Source of the DNA: Eubacteriales bacterium
GTDB lineage: Bacteria > Bacillota > Clostridia > Oscillospirales > Oscillospiraceae
Direction: 5' to 3'
Length of the DNA: 50,832 nucleotides
Assembly (NCBI GenBank): GCA_030539285.1
Contig: JAUNSH010000016.1
Location: 1-50,832 of the forward strand
Part shown: positions 42,012 through 50,788 of the stretch, in pieces
Position numbering within the stretch: the stretch's first letter is position 1
Layout of the letters: every line of letters starts with the position of its first letter
Notes under the pieces: model-generated
Databases searched by the model: none
What the model saw: only the letters and a program-made list of their open reading frames with translations
What the model was told of the DNA's origin: nothing
Made by a program: the position numbers and the translations under genes

Positions 42012-43544
42012 ATGAACCGTTACGCAGGTGTTCTGCTGTCCGTCACCAGCCTGCCATCCAAATACGGCATCGGCTGCTTTGACCAGGCGGCCTATGATTT
42101 TGTGGACTGGCTGGAAAAGGCTGGTCAGCGCTATTGGCAGATCCTTCCCCTGGGCGCCACGGCCCACGGCGCTTCCGATGATTCCCCCTATCAGGCCTAT
42201 TCCGCCTTTGCCGGGAATCCCTATATGATCAGTCTGGACGCCCTGATCGAAGAGGGCGTGCTGACCCGGGCGGAGTGCGACGCGGCAGACTTTGGCAGCG
42301 ATCCTGCCAAGGTGGATTTCGTGAAACTGAGTGAAAACCGTCTTGCCCTGCTGCACAAGGCCTACGAGCGCAGTGACATTTCGAAAAATGCCGGTTTCCG
42401 GAAGTTCTGCGCCAGCAACGCCTGGTGGCTGGACGATTTTGCCTTGTTCATGGCGCTGAAAACCTACTTTGGTGACGCTTCCTTCCGGGAGTGGCCCGAG
42501 GACATTCGGATGCACTGGGGTTTTGCCATCGACTACTACAACCGGGAGCTGTATTTTGACGTCGAATTCCAGAAGTATCTGCAATTTAAGTTCGATGAAC
42601 AGTGGTCCAAGCTGAAGGCCTACGCCAACGGGAAGCACATTCAGATCGTGGGTGACATTCCCATCTACGTTTCTCCCGACGGCGCGGACGTGTGGGCCCA
42701 TCCCGAGCTGTTCCAGCTGGACGAGCACAATGCTCCCACCGCCATTGCGGGCTGTCCGCCGGATGCCTTCGCCGCCGACGGTCAGGTCTGGGGCAATCCC
42801 CTGTACCGCTGGGACTACCACAGGGGAACTAATTTCCAGTGGTGGTGCAGCCGGATGTGGTACAGCTTCAAGCTCTACGATGTGGTGCGCGTAGACCATT
42901 TCCGTGGCTTTGACGAGTATTTCTCCATTCCCGCGGGAGCTGACAGCGCTAAGTTCGGCCATTGGGAGAAAGGCCCCGGCATGGACCTGTTCAACGCCAT
43001 CCGCTGGCAGTTGGGCAATGTGAACATCATCGCGGAGGATCTGGGGCTGATGACCGACGGTGTCCGCAAGCTGGTGAAAGACAGCGGATGCCCCAACATG
43101 AAGGTGTTGCAATTTGCCATCGACCCAGCCGACGTGGGTGCTTCCAACGACTACTGGCCCCACAATTACAACGCAAATTGCGTGGTCTACACCGGTACCC
43201 ACGACAATGAGACGGTAGCTGGCTGGTATGCGGGTCTTGATAAGGAATCCAGAAAGCAGGTGCGGGACTATCTGGGGGATTACTACACCCCGGACAACCA
43301 GATGTATAAGGTCCTGATCACTCTTGCCATGCGGGCCGTGTCCAAAGACTGCATCATCCCCATTCAGGATTACCTGGGACTGGGCAACGAGGCCCGGATG
43401 AACCAGCCGGGCACTGTGGGCTTCAACTGGCGCTGGCGGTTAAAGCCCGGTCAGCTGACGGGTGCATTGGCCCAGGAGCTGCTGGTCCTTGCCAAGCGCA
43501 CCGGACGGGCCAACTGGGATGCCATCCAAAAGGAAGAAGAATAA
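42012..43544 (+). CDS. malQ: 4-alpha-glucanotransferase (amylomaltase, GH77)
   Basis: This 510-residue GH77 enzyme transfers alpha-1,4-glucan segments between maltodextrins in the cytoplasm. Signatures are GVLLSVTSLPSKYGIG, YWQILPLG, SPYQAYSAFAGNP, GDIPIYV, the catalytic region VVRVDHFRGFDEY with the Asp nucleophile, the acid/base IIAEDLG, and THDNETVAGW. ATG 42012 follows GAGGAG by 8 nt; the upstream extension lacks a site. Its own promoter carries a LacI/CcpA-type operator, and no other maltodextrin gene is adjacent. Confidence 0.97.
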   Translation: MNRYAGVLLSVTSLPSKYGIGCFDQAAYDFVDWLEKAGQRYWQILPLGATAHGASDDSPYQAYSAFAGNPYMISLDALIEEGVLTRAECDAADFGSDPAKVDFVKLSENRLALLHKAYERSDISKNAGFRKFCASNAWWLDDFALFMALKTYFGDASFREWPEDIRMHWGFAIDYYNRELYFDVEFQKYLQFKFDEQWSKLKAYANGKHIQIVGDIPIYVSPDGADVWAHPELFQLDEHNAPTAIAGCPPDAFAADGQVWGNPLYRWDYHRGTNFQWWCSRMWYSFKLYDVVRVDHFRGFDEYFSIPAGADSAKFGHWEKGPGMDLFNAIRWQLGNVNIIAEDLGLMTDGVRKLVKDSGCPNMKVLQFAIDPADVGASNDYWPHNYNANCVVYTGTHDNETVAGWYAGLDKESRKQVRDYLGDYYTPDNQMYKVLITLAMRAVSKDCIIPIQDYLGLGNEARMNQPGTVGFNWRWRLKPGQLTGALAQELLVLAKRTGRANWDAIQKEEE

Positions 43545-43551
43545 AGAAACA

Positions 43552-43583
43552 GGCGTTTGTCACCTACGACAAACGCCGTTCCT
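43552..43583. terminator. Terminator between convergent malQ and YitT-like genes
   Basis: GGCGTTTGTC (43552-43561) pairs with GACAAACGCC (43568-43577), followed by GTTCCTTTTT on the + strand. The TAG of the converging gene lies in the loop. Confidence 0.85.
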
Positions 43584-44190
43584 TTTTGGAAAAATCAATA
43601 TTTTGGATCCACCCAATCAGCTGCCCCGACAGAATTACCGTCAGCAGGGAATAGCCGATCCGTTTCAGAGGGATATAGCTCAGGGACAGCCCCAGCACCA
43701 GCAGGTCGCTGATCAAATACAGCCATTGAATGGGTACTTTTGTCAGGTGGGACAGGCTCATGGCAAGGGCATCGTCGCCGCTGGTGGCGCCGCCTACCCG
43801 GACACACAGTCCCGCACCCACGCCAATGAACAGCGCCCCCGCGACGGAGGCGAGCAGCGGCATCTGGGCGATCTGGGGCCACAGCGGCGGGAACTGCTCA
43901 CAGATGCCGTAGCCCACGGAGTAGCCGCAAGCGGCAACCAGAGAGTACCCAATAAACTCCCGGCCCAGAGTTTTCCAGCCCAGAGCGTAGCACCCGGCGT
44001 TGAGAACAAAGCTGGAAATAGCGGGGGACAGCCCCAGCCAGTGGCGCAGCAGCAGGATCAGACCGTAAATGCCGCCCTCGGTTACGCCGGACAGGGTGTG
44101 GATGTTGTACATACCAAAAGCCTGCAAAGCGGAAGCCAAAAAAGCAACGATACAGGAGGATATTTTCAATTTGGGAAAAAACAGCAGCAT
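43564..44190 (-). CDS. YitT-like integral membrane protein (without the usual C-terminal domain)
   Basis: This 208-residue protein has about six hydrophobic segments and YitT-family features: an N-terminal GMYNIHTLSGVTEGGIYGL, SPAISSFVLNAGCYALGW, and RVGGATSGDDALAMSLS, which matches the GGSTGG-x-D motif region of the family. Standard YitT proteins of ~280 residues carry a cytoplasmic DUF2179 domain; this one stops after the last helix. The function is unknown, probably transport. It is divergent from the S-box/metK promoter and has a TAG stop inside the shared terminator hairpin. Confidence 0.82.
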   Translation of the reverse strand: MLLFFPKLKISSCIVAFLASALQAFGMYNIHTLSGVTEGGIYGLILLLRHWLGLSPAISSFVLNAGCYALGWKTLGREFIGYSLVAACGYSVGYGICEQFPPLWPQIAQMPLLASVAGALFIGVGAGLCVRVGGATSGDDALAMSLSHLTKVPIQWLYLISDLLVLGLSLSYIPLKRIGYSLLTVILSGQLIGWIQNIDFSKKERRLS

Positions 44191-44268
44191 TTTTGTATCT
44201 CCTTACCCTTGGTTGAGAGAGAACCATACCATGAAAACAGAAAAATGTCAAGTGCGGCAGGAAAAGGG

Positions 44269-44296
44269 TTGACATTTGAAAAAAAGTGTGTATAAT
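44269..44296 (+). promoter_or_regulatory. metK promoter
   Basis: Consensus TTGACA (44269-44274), 16-bp spacer, TATAAT (44291-44296), 23 nt before the riboswitch. Confidence 0.85.
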
Positions 44297-44319
44297 GATG
44301 TCGAAAATTGCATACAAGC

Positions 44320-44455
44320 CTTATCAAGAGTGGTGGAGGGAACGGCCCGATGAAACCCGGCAACCTGTCCGAAAGGAAAAGGTGCCAAATCCGGCGGCAA
44401 ACGAAAGATGAGGGTTCGATACAGCGCACATCGAATCTTCGGTGTGCGGTTTTTA
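44320..44455 (+). ncRNA. SAM-I riboswitch (S-box) with its terminator
   Basis: The conserved S-box core is present: CTTATCAAGAG, GGTGGAGGGAACGGCCCGAT, GAAACCCGGCAACC, GGTGCCAAATCC and GAAAGATGAG. Helix P1 pairs CTTATC (44320-44325) with GATGAG (44407-44412). The expression platform is a terminator CGCACATCGAA/TTCGGTGTGCG (44425-44448) plus T-run, with a competing antiterminator in which AGGGTTCGAT (44411-44420) pairs with ATCGAATCTT (44430-44439). SAM binding should stop transcription before metK. Confidence 0.96.
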
Positions 44456-44482
44456 TTTTATTCGGCAGAAAAGAAGCCTTTT

Positions 44483-44595
44483 TGCACTCTGAGCGGATCT
44501 TTTGCTCCGGGAATGCGGAATGGAACCTCCGAAATACACAAAGTATTCCGAAGGCTCCATTCCTTTCCCCGAAACAAAATCTCTCGCTCAGAGCA
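44483..44595. repeat. Nested inverted-repeat element between riboswitch and metK
   Basis: Outer arms CTCTGAGCG (44487-44495) and CGCTCAGAG (44585-44593) enclose a long inner hairpin of 17 matches in 20 (44517-44536 with 44544-44563, ends GGAATGGA/TCCATTCC). It has no ORF or U-tract. It lies in the ~220-nt untranslated stretch between the S-box terminator and the metK ribosome site. Nothing else is seen in that stretch. Confidence 0.65.
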
Positions 44596-44675
44596 TCATA
44601 AATTCTTCTTTCCTGCCTCATGATTGCGCAAACAATGTTGTGTGAAAGTGTTGTACGGATTAGAAAGGAATTGTT

Positions 44676-45821
44676 ATGGAAAAAAGACTGTTTACCTCCG
44701 AATGCGTGACCAACGGCCATCCCGACAAGGTCGCCGACTCCATCTCCGACGCCATTCTGGATGCCTGCCTTGCTCAGGATCCCGATTCCCGGGTGGCCTG
44801 CGAGACCATGGTCACCACCGATTTCTGCATCATCTGCGGCGAGATCACCACAAAAGCGGTGGTTGATTACAAGAAAGTGGCCCGGGAGGCCATTCGGAAG
44901 ATCGGCTACATCTACCCCGGCGACGGCTTTGACGCCGATACTGTGGAAATCCAGTGCCGCATCCACACCCAGTCCGCGGACATCGCTCTGGGTACCAACG
45001 ACGAAGTGGGCGGCGCGGGAGATCAGGGCATGATGTTCGGCGGCGCCTGCACCCAGACCCCGGAACTGATGCCCCTGCCCGCAGCATTGAGCCGGGCCCT
45101 GTGCAATCGTCTGACTGAATGCGTTCACAGTAACGACCTGCTGCGTCCTGATGGCAAGACACAGGTCACTGTGGAATTTGACGAGAAGGGCGATGTGGTG
45201 GGTATCGACACTGTGGTGGTGTCTATCATGCATAGCGCGGAGTTTGCCATGGAGGAGCTGCGTCGGTACATCCGGGAGGGCGTGATTGCACCCGTTCTGA
45301 AAAACTACGGCTTTGACATCGCTGACGTTGCCCACATTCACATCAACCCCACCGGCAATTTTGTCATCGGCGGCCCCAACGGCGACACGGGCCTGACCGG
45401 ACGGAAGATCATCGTGGACACCTACGGCGGCTACTTCTCCCACGGCGGCGGCGCTTTCTCCGGCAAGGATCCCACTAAGGTTGATCGGTCCGCTGCTTAC
45501 ATGGCCCGGTACATGGCGAAAAATCTGGTGGCCGCTGGCCTTGCCAGCCAGGTGCAGGTACAGCTGGCCTACGCCATCGGCGTGGCCCAGCCTGTGTCCT
45601 TGCGGGTAGACAGCTACGGCACCGGCGTGATTTCTGACGAGAAAATGACGGAGCTGCTGCGCAAGACCTGTGACATGACTCCTGCGGGCATCATTCGCAA
45701 GCTGGAGCTGCGCCGTCCGATTTACGCCTCCACCGCCGCCATCGGCCACTTCGGCGTGGAAGGCCGTCCCTGGGAGCGTACCGATCTGGCTGACGAGCTG
45801 AAAACTTTGGCCGGACTGTAA
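44676..45821 (+). CDS. metK: S-adenosylmethionine synthetase
   Basis: This 381-residue enzyme makes SAM from methionine and ATP. Signatures include [20 protein letters not shown] (ATP/Mg site, with GHPDK), [13 protein letters not shown], the P-loop-like [19 protein letters not shown] and the C-terminal [27 protein letters not shown] precedes the ATG. It is controlled by the upstream S-box riboswitch, so the product represses its own synthesis. It is monocistronic. Confidence 0.98.
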   Translation: MEKRLFTSECVTNGHPDKVADSISDAILDACLAQDPDSRVACETMVTTDFCIICGEITTKAVVDYKKVAREAIRKIGYIYPGDGFDADTVEIQCRIHTQSADIALGTNDEVGGAGDQGMMFGGACTQTPELMPLPAALSRALCNRLTECVHSNDLLRPDGKTQVTVEFDEKGDVVGIDTVVVSIMHSAEFAMEELRRYIREGVIAPVLKNYGFDIADVAHIHINPTGNFVIGGPNGDTGLTGRKIIVDTYGGYFSHGGGAFSGKDPTKVDRSAAYMARYMAKNLVAAGLASQVQVQLAYAIGVAQPVSLRVDSYGTGVISDEKMTELLRKTCDMTPAGIIRKLELRRPIYASTAAIGHFGVEGRPWERTDLADELKTLAGL

Positions 45822-45835
45822 TTGAAAAGATTGCA

Positions 45836-46049
45836 GACGGCGAATTTTCGCCGTCCGCTCAGCGTGTCAAAAAAGCACCCCGTAGGGGGCGATGCCCACA
45901 TCGCCCCTTTCGTAAATGTTCCGAATTCGCCGAAGATTTGAAATAATCGTGCACTTTCACTGCGGGCCGATGTGGGCATCGGCCCCTACGGTGATGAAAA
46001 CGTAGGTTTTTCAACAGTCTGTGCGGACGGCGAATTTTCGCCGTCCGCT
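45836..46049. repeat. Composite intergenic repeat block (MITE-like) flanked by direct repeats
   Basis: The palindrome GACGGCGAATTTTCGCCGTC plus CGCT occurs at 45836-45859 and again at 46026-46049 as direct repeats; the second copy extends to a 12-bp stem (46023-46048). Between them lies an inverted pair: CGTAGGGGGCGATGCCCAC with ATCGCCCC (45881-45907) and its near-exact reverse complement (45964-45992). No ORF is present in the 294-nt gap apart from the nadE promoter at its right end. Confidence 0.75.
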
Positions 46050-46060
46050 TCATATTTTCT

Positions 46061-46088
46061 TTGCAAATCGGGAAGAATGTGCTATGAT
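46061..46088 (+). promoter_or_regulatory. nadE promoter
   Basis: TTGCAA (46061-46066), 16-bp spacer, TATGAT (46083-46088), 27 nt before the ATG and just right of the repeat block. Confidence 0.65.
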
Positions 46089-46115
46089 AGTGCAAAATGA
46101 AATGGAGGGATTTCC

Positions 46116-48062
46116 ATGCTGGATTTTATTCGGATCGGCTGTGCGGTGCCTGCCGTGCGGGTGGGCGACACGAAACAGAATGCTGCCGATATCTGTAATT
46201 TTCTGAAAAAAGCGGAGGAGCAGAGCGTTGACCTGCTGGTGTTCCCGGAAATGGCGCTGACGGGCTACACCTGTCAGGACTTGTTCCTACAGGACACGTT
46301 GTACGAGGGCGTGAAGCGCGGGCTGGGGGAGATCCTGGATGCTTCCGCTGCCTGCTCAGCGGTGACAGCGGTGGTGGGCCTGCCCCTGCGGCTGGGCGCG
46401 CGGCTCTTTAACTGTGCCGCTGTGATCTCCGGCGGCGAGGTGCGGGGCATCGTGCCGAAGACCAGCATCCCCAACTATAATGAGTTTTACGAAAAGCGGT
46501 GGTTCGCTTCCGGTGACGATCTTGTGGAGGATACCGTTGACATCGGCACTTTGCTGGGGGGTTATCCAAAGCCGGTGCCCATCGGTCAGAATCTTCTGTT
46601 CCAGATCGGAGAGGGCACGCTGGTGGGCGTGGAAATCTGCGAGGACTTGTGGACGCCCCTGCCGCCCTCTGCCATGTTGGCCCTCAGCGGCGCGGAGGTG
46701 GTTGTGAACCTGTCCGCTTCCAACGAGACCATCGGCAAACGGGTCTACCGCCGGGAGCTGGTGACCCATCAGTCCGCTTCCCTGAACTGCGTCTACGCCT
46801 ACTGCTCCGCCGGCTCCACGGAGTCCACACAAGACTTGATCTTCTCCGGCCAGAGCCTGATCGCGGAGAACGGTAAGCTTTTGGCAGAAACGAAGGAAGC
46901 CATTGCCACGGATTACCTGCTGGTGCAGGACTGCGATTTGGGAAAAATCCGGGCAGACCGCCGCAGAAACAGGAGCTATGCCGACGCTGCCGCCCGGTAT
47001 GGCGCACAGGCCCAAACCGTGCACGTCCGGGAGGGGCTGCTCCGCACCGACGGGACCCTGTACCCCCTGGAAAAGCTGCCCTTTGTCCCGTCCCAGCGGC
47101 AGAACCGTATCCAGCGCTGCATGGAGATATTCCAGATGCAGGTTGCCGGCCTGAAACAGAGGCTGGCGGTGATTGGAAACCCCAATGCGGTCATCGGCAT
47201 TTCCGGGGGCCTGGACTCTACGCTGGCTCTGCTGGTGGCTGTGGAAGCCATGCGCCAGCTGGGGAGACCCTCTACGGACGTGTATGGCGTGACCATGCCC
47301 TGCTTCGGCACCTCCGACCGCACCTACAGCAATTCCTGGGAGCTGATGCGCACCCTTGGGATTTCCTGCAAGGAGATCAACATTAAGGACGCTGTTTCCC
47401 TGCATTTTTCCGACATTGGGCACGATCCCAGCGTTCACGACGGCACCTACGAAAATTCCCAGGCCCGGGAGCGCACCCAGATCCTCATGGACTACGCCAG
47501 CGTGGTGAAGGGGATCGTGGTGGGCACCGGCGACCTGTCGGAGCTGGCGCTGGGCTGGTGCACCTACAACGGCGACCACATGAGCATGTACGGCGTCAAC
47601 GCTTCTATCCCCAAGACCCTGATCCACTGGATGATCGACGCCATTTCGGAGATGCCGGCGTTCGCGGCCTCCCGCCCGGTTTTGCAGGACATTCTGGATA
47701 CCCCCATCAGCCCGGAGCTGCTGCCCCCGGATGCGGAGGGGAAGATCGCCCAGCACACCGAAGATCTGGTCGGCCCCTATGCCCTCCACGACTTCTATTT
47801 GTACTACACCCTCCGTTTTGGCTTTACGCCCCGGAAAATCTACACCCTTGCCTGCCGGGCTTTCGGGGGAGATTTTGACAGTGAAACCATCAAAAAATGG
47901 CTGAAAACCTTCTACCGCCGCTTCTTTACCCAGCAATTTAAGCGCAGCTGCCTGCCCGACGGCGTGAAGGTCGGCTCTGTCACGCTCAGTCCCCGTGGAG
48001 ATTGGCGGATGCCCAGCGATGCCAGCGCCCGGCTGTGGCTGGACGAGGTTGATTCTCTGTGA
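46116..48062 (+). CDS. nadE: Glutamine-dependent NAD+ synthetase
   Basis: This 648-residue two-domain enzyme aminates deamido-NAD to NAD+ using glutamine. The N-terminal nitrilase-type glutaminase carries its Glu-Lys-Cys triad in VFPEMALTGY, IVPKTSIPNY and GVEICEDLW. The C-terminal synthetase domain has the PP-loop IGISGGLDSTLAL and the substrate-binding GTGDLSELALGWCTYNGDH broken only by normal variation. The length matches the glutamine-dependent form. AATGGAGGGATTTCC precedes the ATG. It is monocistronic, with a terminator shared with dpaB. Confidence 0.96.
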   Translation: MLDFIRIGCAVPAVRVGDTKQNAADICNFLKKAEEQSVDLLVFPEMALTGYTCQDLFLQDTLYEGVKRGLGEILDASAACSAVTAVVGLPLRLGARLFNCAAVISGGEVRGIVPKTSIPNYNEFYEKRWFASGDDLVEDTVDIGTLLGGYPKPVPIGQNLLFQIGEGTLVGVEICEDLWTPLPPSAMLALSGAEVVVNLSASNETIGKRVYRRELVTHQSASLNCVYAYCSAGSTESTQDLIFSGQSLIAENGKLLAETKEAIATDYLLVQDCDLGKIRADRRRNRSYADAAARYGAQAQTVHVREGLLRTDGTLYPLEKLPFVPSQRQNRIQRCMEIFQMQVAGLKQRLAVIGNPNAVIGISGGLDSTLALLVAVEAMRQLGRPSTDVYGVTMPCFGTSDRTYSNSWELMRTLGISCKEINIKDAVSLHFSDIGHDPSVHDGTYENSQARERTQILMDYASVVKGIVVGTGDLSELALGWCTYNGDHMSMYGVNASIPKTLIHWMIDAISEMPAFAASRPVLQDILDTPISPELLPPDAEGKIAQHTEDLVGPYALHDFYLYYTLRFGFTPRKIYTLACRAFGGDFDSETIKKWLKTFYRRFFTQQFKRSCLPDGVKVGSVTLSPRGDWRMPSDASARLWLDEVDSL

Positions 48063-48069
48063 AAATAAG

Positions 48070-48097
48070 AATGCCGCCCTTGCCTGGGCGGCATTTA
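48070..48097. terminator. Bidirectional terminator between nadE and dpaB
   Basis: AATGCCGCCC (48070-48079) pairs with GGGCGGCATT (48086-48095); TTATTC follows on the + strand and CTTATTTTC on the minus strand. Confidence 0.85.
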
Positions 48098-48098
48098 T

Positions 48099-48659
48099 TC
48101 ATAGTAAGAGGGGCTGAATCTGTTTTCCTTCCAGTGCAAACTCTACTGTTTGCGGGATCTTGCTGAAATCCGCGACAATGGAGGTGGGCTTCCCAAAGGC
48201 ATCGTCCTGCCCAAAGGGCACAAAATAATAGTGCTTTCTTGTGAGCAGCTTCCCGATATTCTCCGCGGCCCCCGCCAAAGCATCGTTGGTGGAAATGGCT
48301 ACGATCACGGGTCGTCTGTTGCGAAGATGGCTCTTTGCTGCCATGGTCACGGGGCCGTCGGCAATGGAATGGGCCAGCTTTGCCAGCGTGTTCCCGGTGC
48401 AGGGAGCAATGACCAGCGCGTCCAGCAGCTTTTTTGGGCCGATAGGCTCCACTTCCGACAGCGTGTGCAGCACAGGCCCGCCGCAGATGGCTTCCGCTCT
48501 TGCAATATGCTCGGCGGCTGTACCAAACCGACTGTCTATGGTATAGGCACTTTGCGAAAAAATTGGGATGATCTCATAGCTTTTGGAGAGCCGCTCCATG
48601 ATGGGGAAAACCCTGTCGTATGTACAGAAAGAGCCGCAAAGGGCAAAGCCGACGGTCAT
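48099..48659 (-). CDS. dpaB: Dipicolinate synthase subunit B
   Basis: This 186-residue flavoprotein-like subunit (SpoVFB) works with DpaA to make dipicolinic acid, the calcium-chelating compound of the spore core. Family motifs are VGFALCGSFCTYDRV, IPIFSQSAYTIDSRFG, IGPKKLLDALVIAPCTGNTLAKLA and DGPVTMAAKSHLRN. ATG 48659 overlaps the dpaA stop in ATGA; the upstream in-frame extension to 48806 lies inside dpaA and is rejected. In sporulating bacteria it is transcribed in the mother cell under sigma-K or an equivalent. Confidence 0.96.
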   Translation of the reverse strand: MTVGFALCGSFCTYDRVFPIMERLSKSYEIIPIFSQSAYTIDSRFGTAAEHIARAEAICGGPVLHTLSEVEPIGPKKLLDALVIAPCTGNTLAKLAHSIADGPVTMAAKSHLRNRRPVIVAISTNDALAGAAENIGKLLTRKHYYFVPFGQDDAFGKPTSIVADFSKIPQTVEFALEGKQIQPLLL

Positions 48660-49414
48660 AATGTTTCCTCCCTGAGATACCGCAGAATCCTTTCGGCGAT
48701 GAGAGCACCGGAGGACTCCGGTGCGTACTGCCCCGGCAGACCACGGGCATAGACAATGCCGCACCCCTCCAGTCCGGGGCGGGATGCCAGATCGATTTTT
48801 GCGCATTTTCTGTATTTATCCAATATGTTGGCACCCAGAATCGGCGCGGGGGCTGTATTCAATAGTAAATGTATATCGGGCAGAATTTCGGGAATTTTCG
48901 AGATCTCTACGGCATTCCATCCCAGCGCCGCGGCCATGGCGCGATCTGCCGGATTTCGTGCCGCAACAGTAACGGGACAGCCTATCGCGGACAGCAGCTT
49001 CGTCAGACATTTTCCAATCCGTCCCCATCCGATGACCAGCGCCGGGGTATCTGTCAAAACAGTCGGAAGCAGGGGAAAGGCGACACGCAGCGCGCATTCC
49101 GCCGTGATCGCGGCGTTTTTTGCCAGGTATTCTTCGTCCCGCAGTAAATCCACCACTGGATGCTCCGCAAGGGAAGGATGGTTCAGATTTCCGCCAATGA
49201 CCGTGACCCCGCCGGGCAGCCGCTCCAGCACAGCGGGCAGACTGCCGCCGCCCCGCAGGGAGCCGTCACCGGCAAAGCTGGGAACGTCCAGCATCAGGTG
49301 CGTCACCTCAGGCGAAGGATGATCGGTCAGGGGGAAACCGGCCTGTTTCAGATACGCCCCGGCGCAGCGGCAGGCATCCGTTGTTCCCACGGGATACATG
49401 AGGATATGCTTCAA
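48656..49414 (-). CDS. dpaA: Dipicolinate synthase subunit A
   Basis: This ~252-residue subunit (SpoVFA) is a Rossmann-fold dehydrogenase-like protein acting with DpaB in dipicolinate synthesis. It has the nucleotide-binding ALVIGWGRIGKCLTKLL, NLNHPSLAEHPVVDLL and LNTAPAPIL, and ends in IDLASRPGLEG followed by GLPGQYAPESSG. The start is judged as TTG 49414 because AAAGGAG lies 8 nt upstream; ATG 49420 is only 2 nt from that site but is a possible alternative. It marks the organism as spore-forming. Confidence 0.94.
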   Translation of the reverse strand: MKHILMYPVGTTDACRCAGAYLKQAGFPLTDHPSPEVTHLMLDVPSFAGDGSLRGGGSLPAVLERLPGGVTVIGGNLNHPSLAEHPVVDLLRDEEYLAKNAAITAECALRVAFPLLPTVLTDTPALVIGWGRIGKCLTKLLSAIGCPVTVAARNPADRAMAAALGWNAVEISKIPEILPDIHLLLNTAPAPILGANILDKYRKCAKIDLASRPGLEGCGIVYARGLPGQYAPESSGALIAERILRYLREETL

Positions 49415-49463
49415 GGGCATCACTCCTTTTCTATAGAATATGCCGCAAGCTTTTGGGTTGTGC

Positions 49464-49491
49464 TTGATTTTTTCGCCTGTATCTGTATAAT
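49464..49491 (+). promoter_or_regulatory. Promoter of the DUF4364 gene
   Basis: TTGATT (49464-49469), 16-bp spacer, TATAAT (49486-49491), 21 nt before the ATG. Confidence 0.7.
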
Positions 49492-49512
49492 AAATGATAA
49501 GAGGTGATGGTT

Positions 49513-50055
49513 ATGCAGAGACTTGGGTTTATTCACGATATGATGGATGTGAAGGTTCTGATCCTGTTTGTTATGTCGCGGGTGGGCTATCCCGTGAACG
49601 TTCAGCAGATCTACGAGCTGTGCTTTCAGGATGACTGCCTGAGCTATTTCGATATCTGTACGGCAGTGCCGGAGATGGTGGAGTCCAACCATCTGAAAAG
49701 CGTAGAAGACGAGTGTTACAAAATTACCGATAAGGGCCGGGAAACGGCAAAGCTGGTGGAGGATTCCATCGCTTTTACCGTACGGCAGAAAGCGGAAAAC
49801 GCTGTTGACCGTTTCAACCGGAAGGTACGCCGCAGCAGCTTTGTCAGAACCAAAGTGACGCAGCGGGAAAGCGGAGACTTTTCTGTGGTGATGTCCCTGG
49901 ATGATGAAATGGGCAATCTCATGACGCTGGAACTGCTGGCCCCGGATCAGCGGCAGGCCAACCGCCTGAGCAGACTGATGGAAAAGAAAGCGGAAGCGGT
50001 GTACAACCTGACCATGACGGAGCTTCTGGATGACGAGGACGAAATTGAGAGCTGA
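49513..50055 (+). CDS. DUF4364-family winged-helix protein
   Basis: This ~180-residue protein is of a family found in Clostridia. The first half resembles a winged-helix DNA-binding domain (HDMMDVKVLILFVMSRVG, then CFQDDCLSYFDICTAVPEM and YKITDKGRETAKLVE). The second half is a basic strand-rich domain (VRTKVTQRESGDFSVVMSL). A transcriptional regulator role is usually presumed but not shown. ATG 49513 is used, 6 nt after GAGGTG; GTG 49504 is inside that site. Confidence 0.88.
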   Translation: MQRLGFIHDMMDVKVLILFVMSRVGYPVNVQQIYELCFQDDCLSYFDICTAVPEMVESNHLKSVEDECYKITDKGRETAKLVEDSIAFTVRQKAENAVDRFNRKVRRSSFVRTKVTQRESGDFSVVMSLDDEMGNLMTLELLAPDQRQANRLSRLMEKKAEAVYNLTMTELLDDEDEIES

Positions 50056-50059
50056 CACC

Positions 50060-50088
50060 TTGTCGATTTTGGGAAACGGTGGTATAGT
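50060..50088 (+). promoter_or_regulatory. hpf promoter
   Basis: TTGTCG (50060-50065), 17-bp spacer, TATAGT (50083-50088). It overlaps the end of the upstream gene's untranslated region, and an ATCGATCGGTGAT palindromic stretch (ATCGATCGGT near 50100) follows. Confidence 0.65.
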
Positions 50089-50132
50089 ATTCTTACACCG
50101 ATCGATCGGTGATACGAAAGGAGCTGCCGCAT

Positions 50133-50669
50133 ATGAAATTCCAGTTCAGAGAAAAGAAAGTCAAACTCCCCGGCAATGTCCACGCTTATGCTGAGAAGAA
50201 AGTAATGAAGCTGGAGCGCTTTTTTGACGAGAATGCGGAGGCCTTGATCGTCTTCTCTGTGGAGAAGAACCGTAATCAGGTGGAGCTGACCGTTCACGGT
50301 GCCGGCACCTGGTTCCGGGCCAGCGAGAGCACATCGGATATGTTTGCTTCCATCGATGCGGCTGTTGCCACTATTGAGGGCCAGATTCGCAAGAACAAGA
50401 CCCGCCTTGCCCGCCGCCTGAAGCAGGATGCGTTCGTCCGCAGCGTACAGGAGGAAACCTCCTTTGTGCCGGATGCGGAGGAGGACCTGAGCATCGTGCG
50501 CAGTAAGAAGTTTTACTTCAAGCCCATGACCCGTGAGGAGGCGGTGATGCAGATGAACCTGCTGAACCACAACTTCTTCGCTTTCCGGGATGAGGATAAC
50601 GGCGGAAGCTTCGCGGTTGTCTATAAACGCAACGATGGCGGCTACGGCCTGCTTGACGATACGGAGTAA
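50133..50669 (+). CDS. hpf: Ribosome hibernation-promoting factor, long form
   Basis: This 178-residue long HPF binds the 30S subunit and dimerises ribosomes into inactive 100S particles in slow growth. The N-terminal domain (KKVKLPGNVHAYAEKKVMKLERFF, with basic C-terminal helix RKNKTRLARRLK) is joined by an acidic linker to the C-terminal dimerisation domain (IVRSKKFYFKPMTREEAVMQMNLL, then HNFFAFRDEDNGG and VVYKRNDGGYGLL). ATG 50133 follows AAAGGAG; the in-frame extension upstream to 50109 has no site. Confidence 0.96.
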   Translation: MKFQFREKKVKLPGNVHAYAEKKVMKLERFFDENAEALIVFSVEKNRNQVELTVHGAGTWFRASESTSDMFASIDAAVATIEGQIRKNKTRLARRLKQDAFVRSVQEETSFVPDAEEDLSIVRSKKFYFKPMTREEAVMQMNLLNHNFFAFRDEDNGGSFAVVYKRNDGGYGLLDDTE

Positions 50670-50682
50670 ACGGAACAACAGG

Positions 50683-50712
50683 AAAGGGGCCTCGAAAGAG
50701 GCCTCTTTCTTT
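50683..50712 (+). terminator. Rho-independent terminator of hpf
   Basis: AAAGGGGCCTC (50683-50693), GAAA tetraloop, GAGGCCTCTTT (50698-50708), then CTTTG. Confidence 0.88.
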
Positions 50713-50759
50713 GTTGTGAAAGAGTACGAAAAAAACTGTCGAATTTTGTGAAATGATCC

Positions 50760-50788
50760 TTGACAAATGGGAAGGCGTGTGATAGTAT
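50760..50788 (+). promoter_or_regulatory. Promoter running off the right edge
   Basis: TTGACA (50760-50765), 17-bp spacer, TAGTAT (50783-50788). The 44 bases that follow contain no start codon with a ribosome site, so they are leader sequence of a gene outside the window. Confidence 0.65.
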
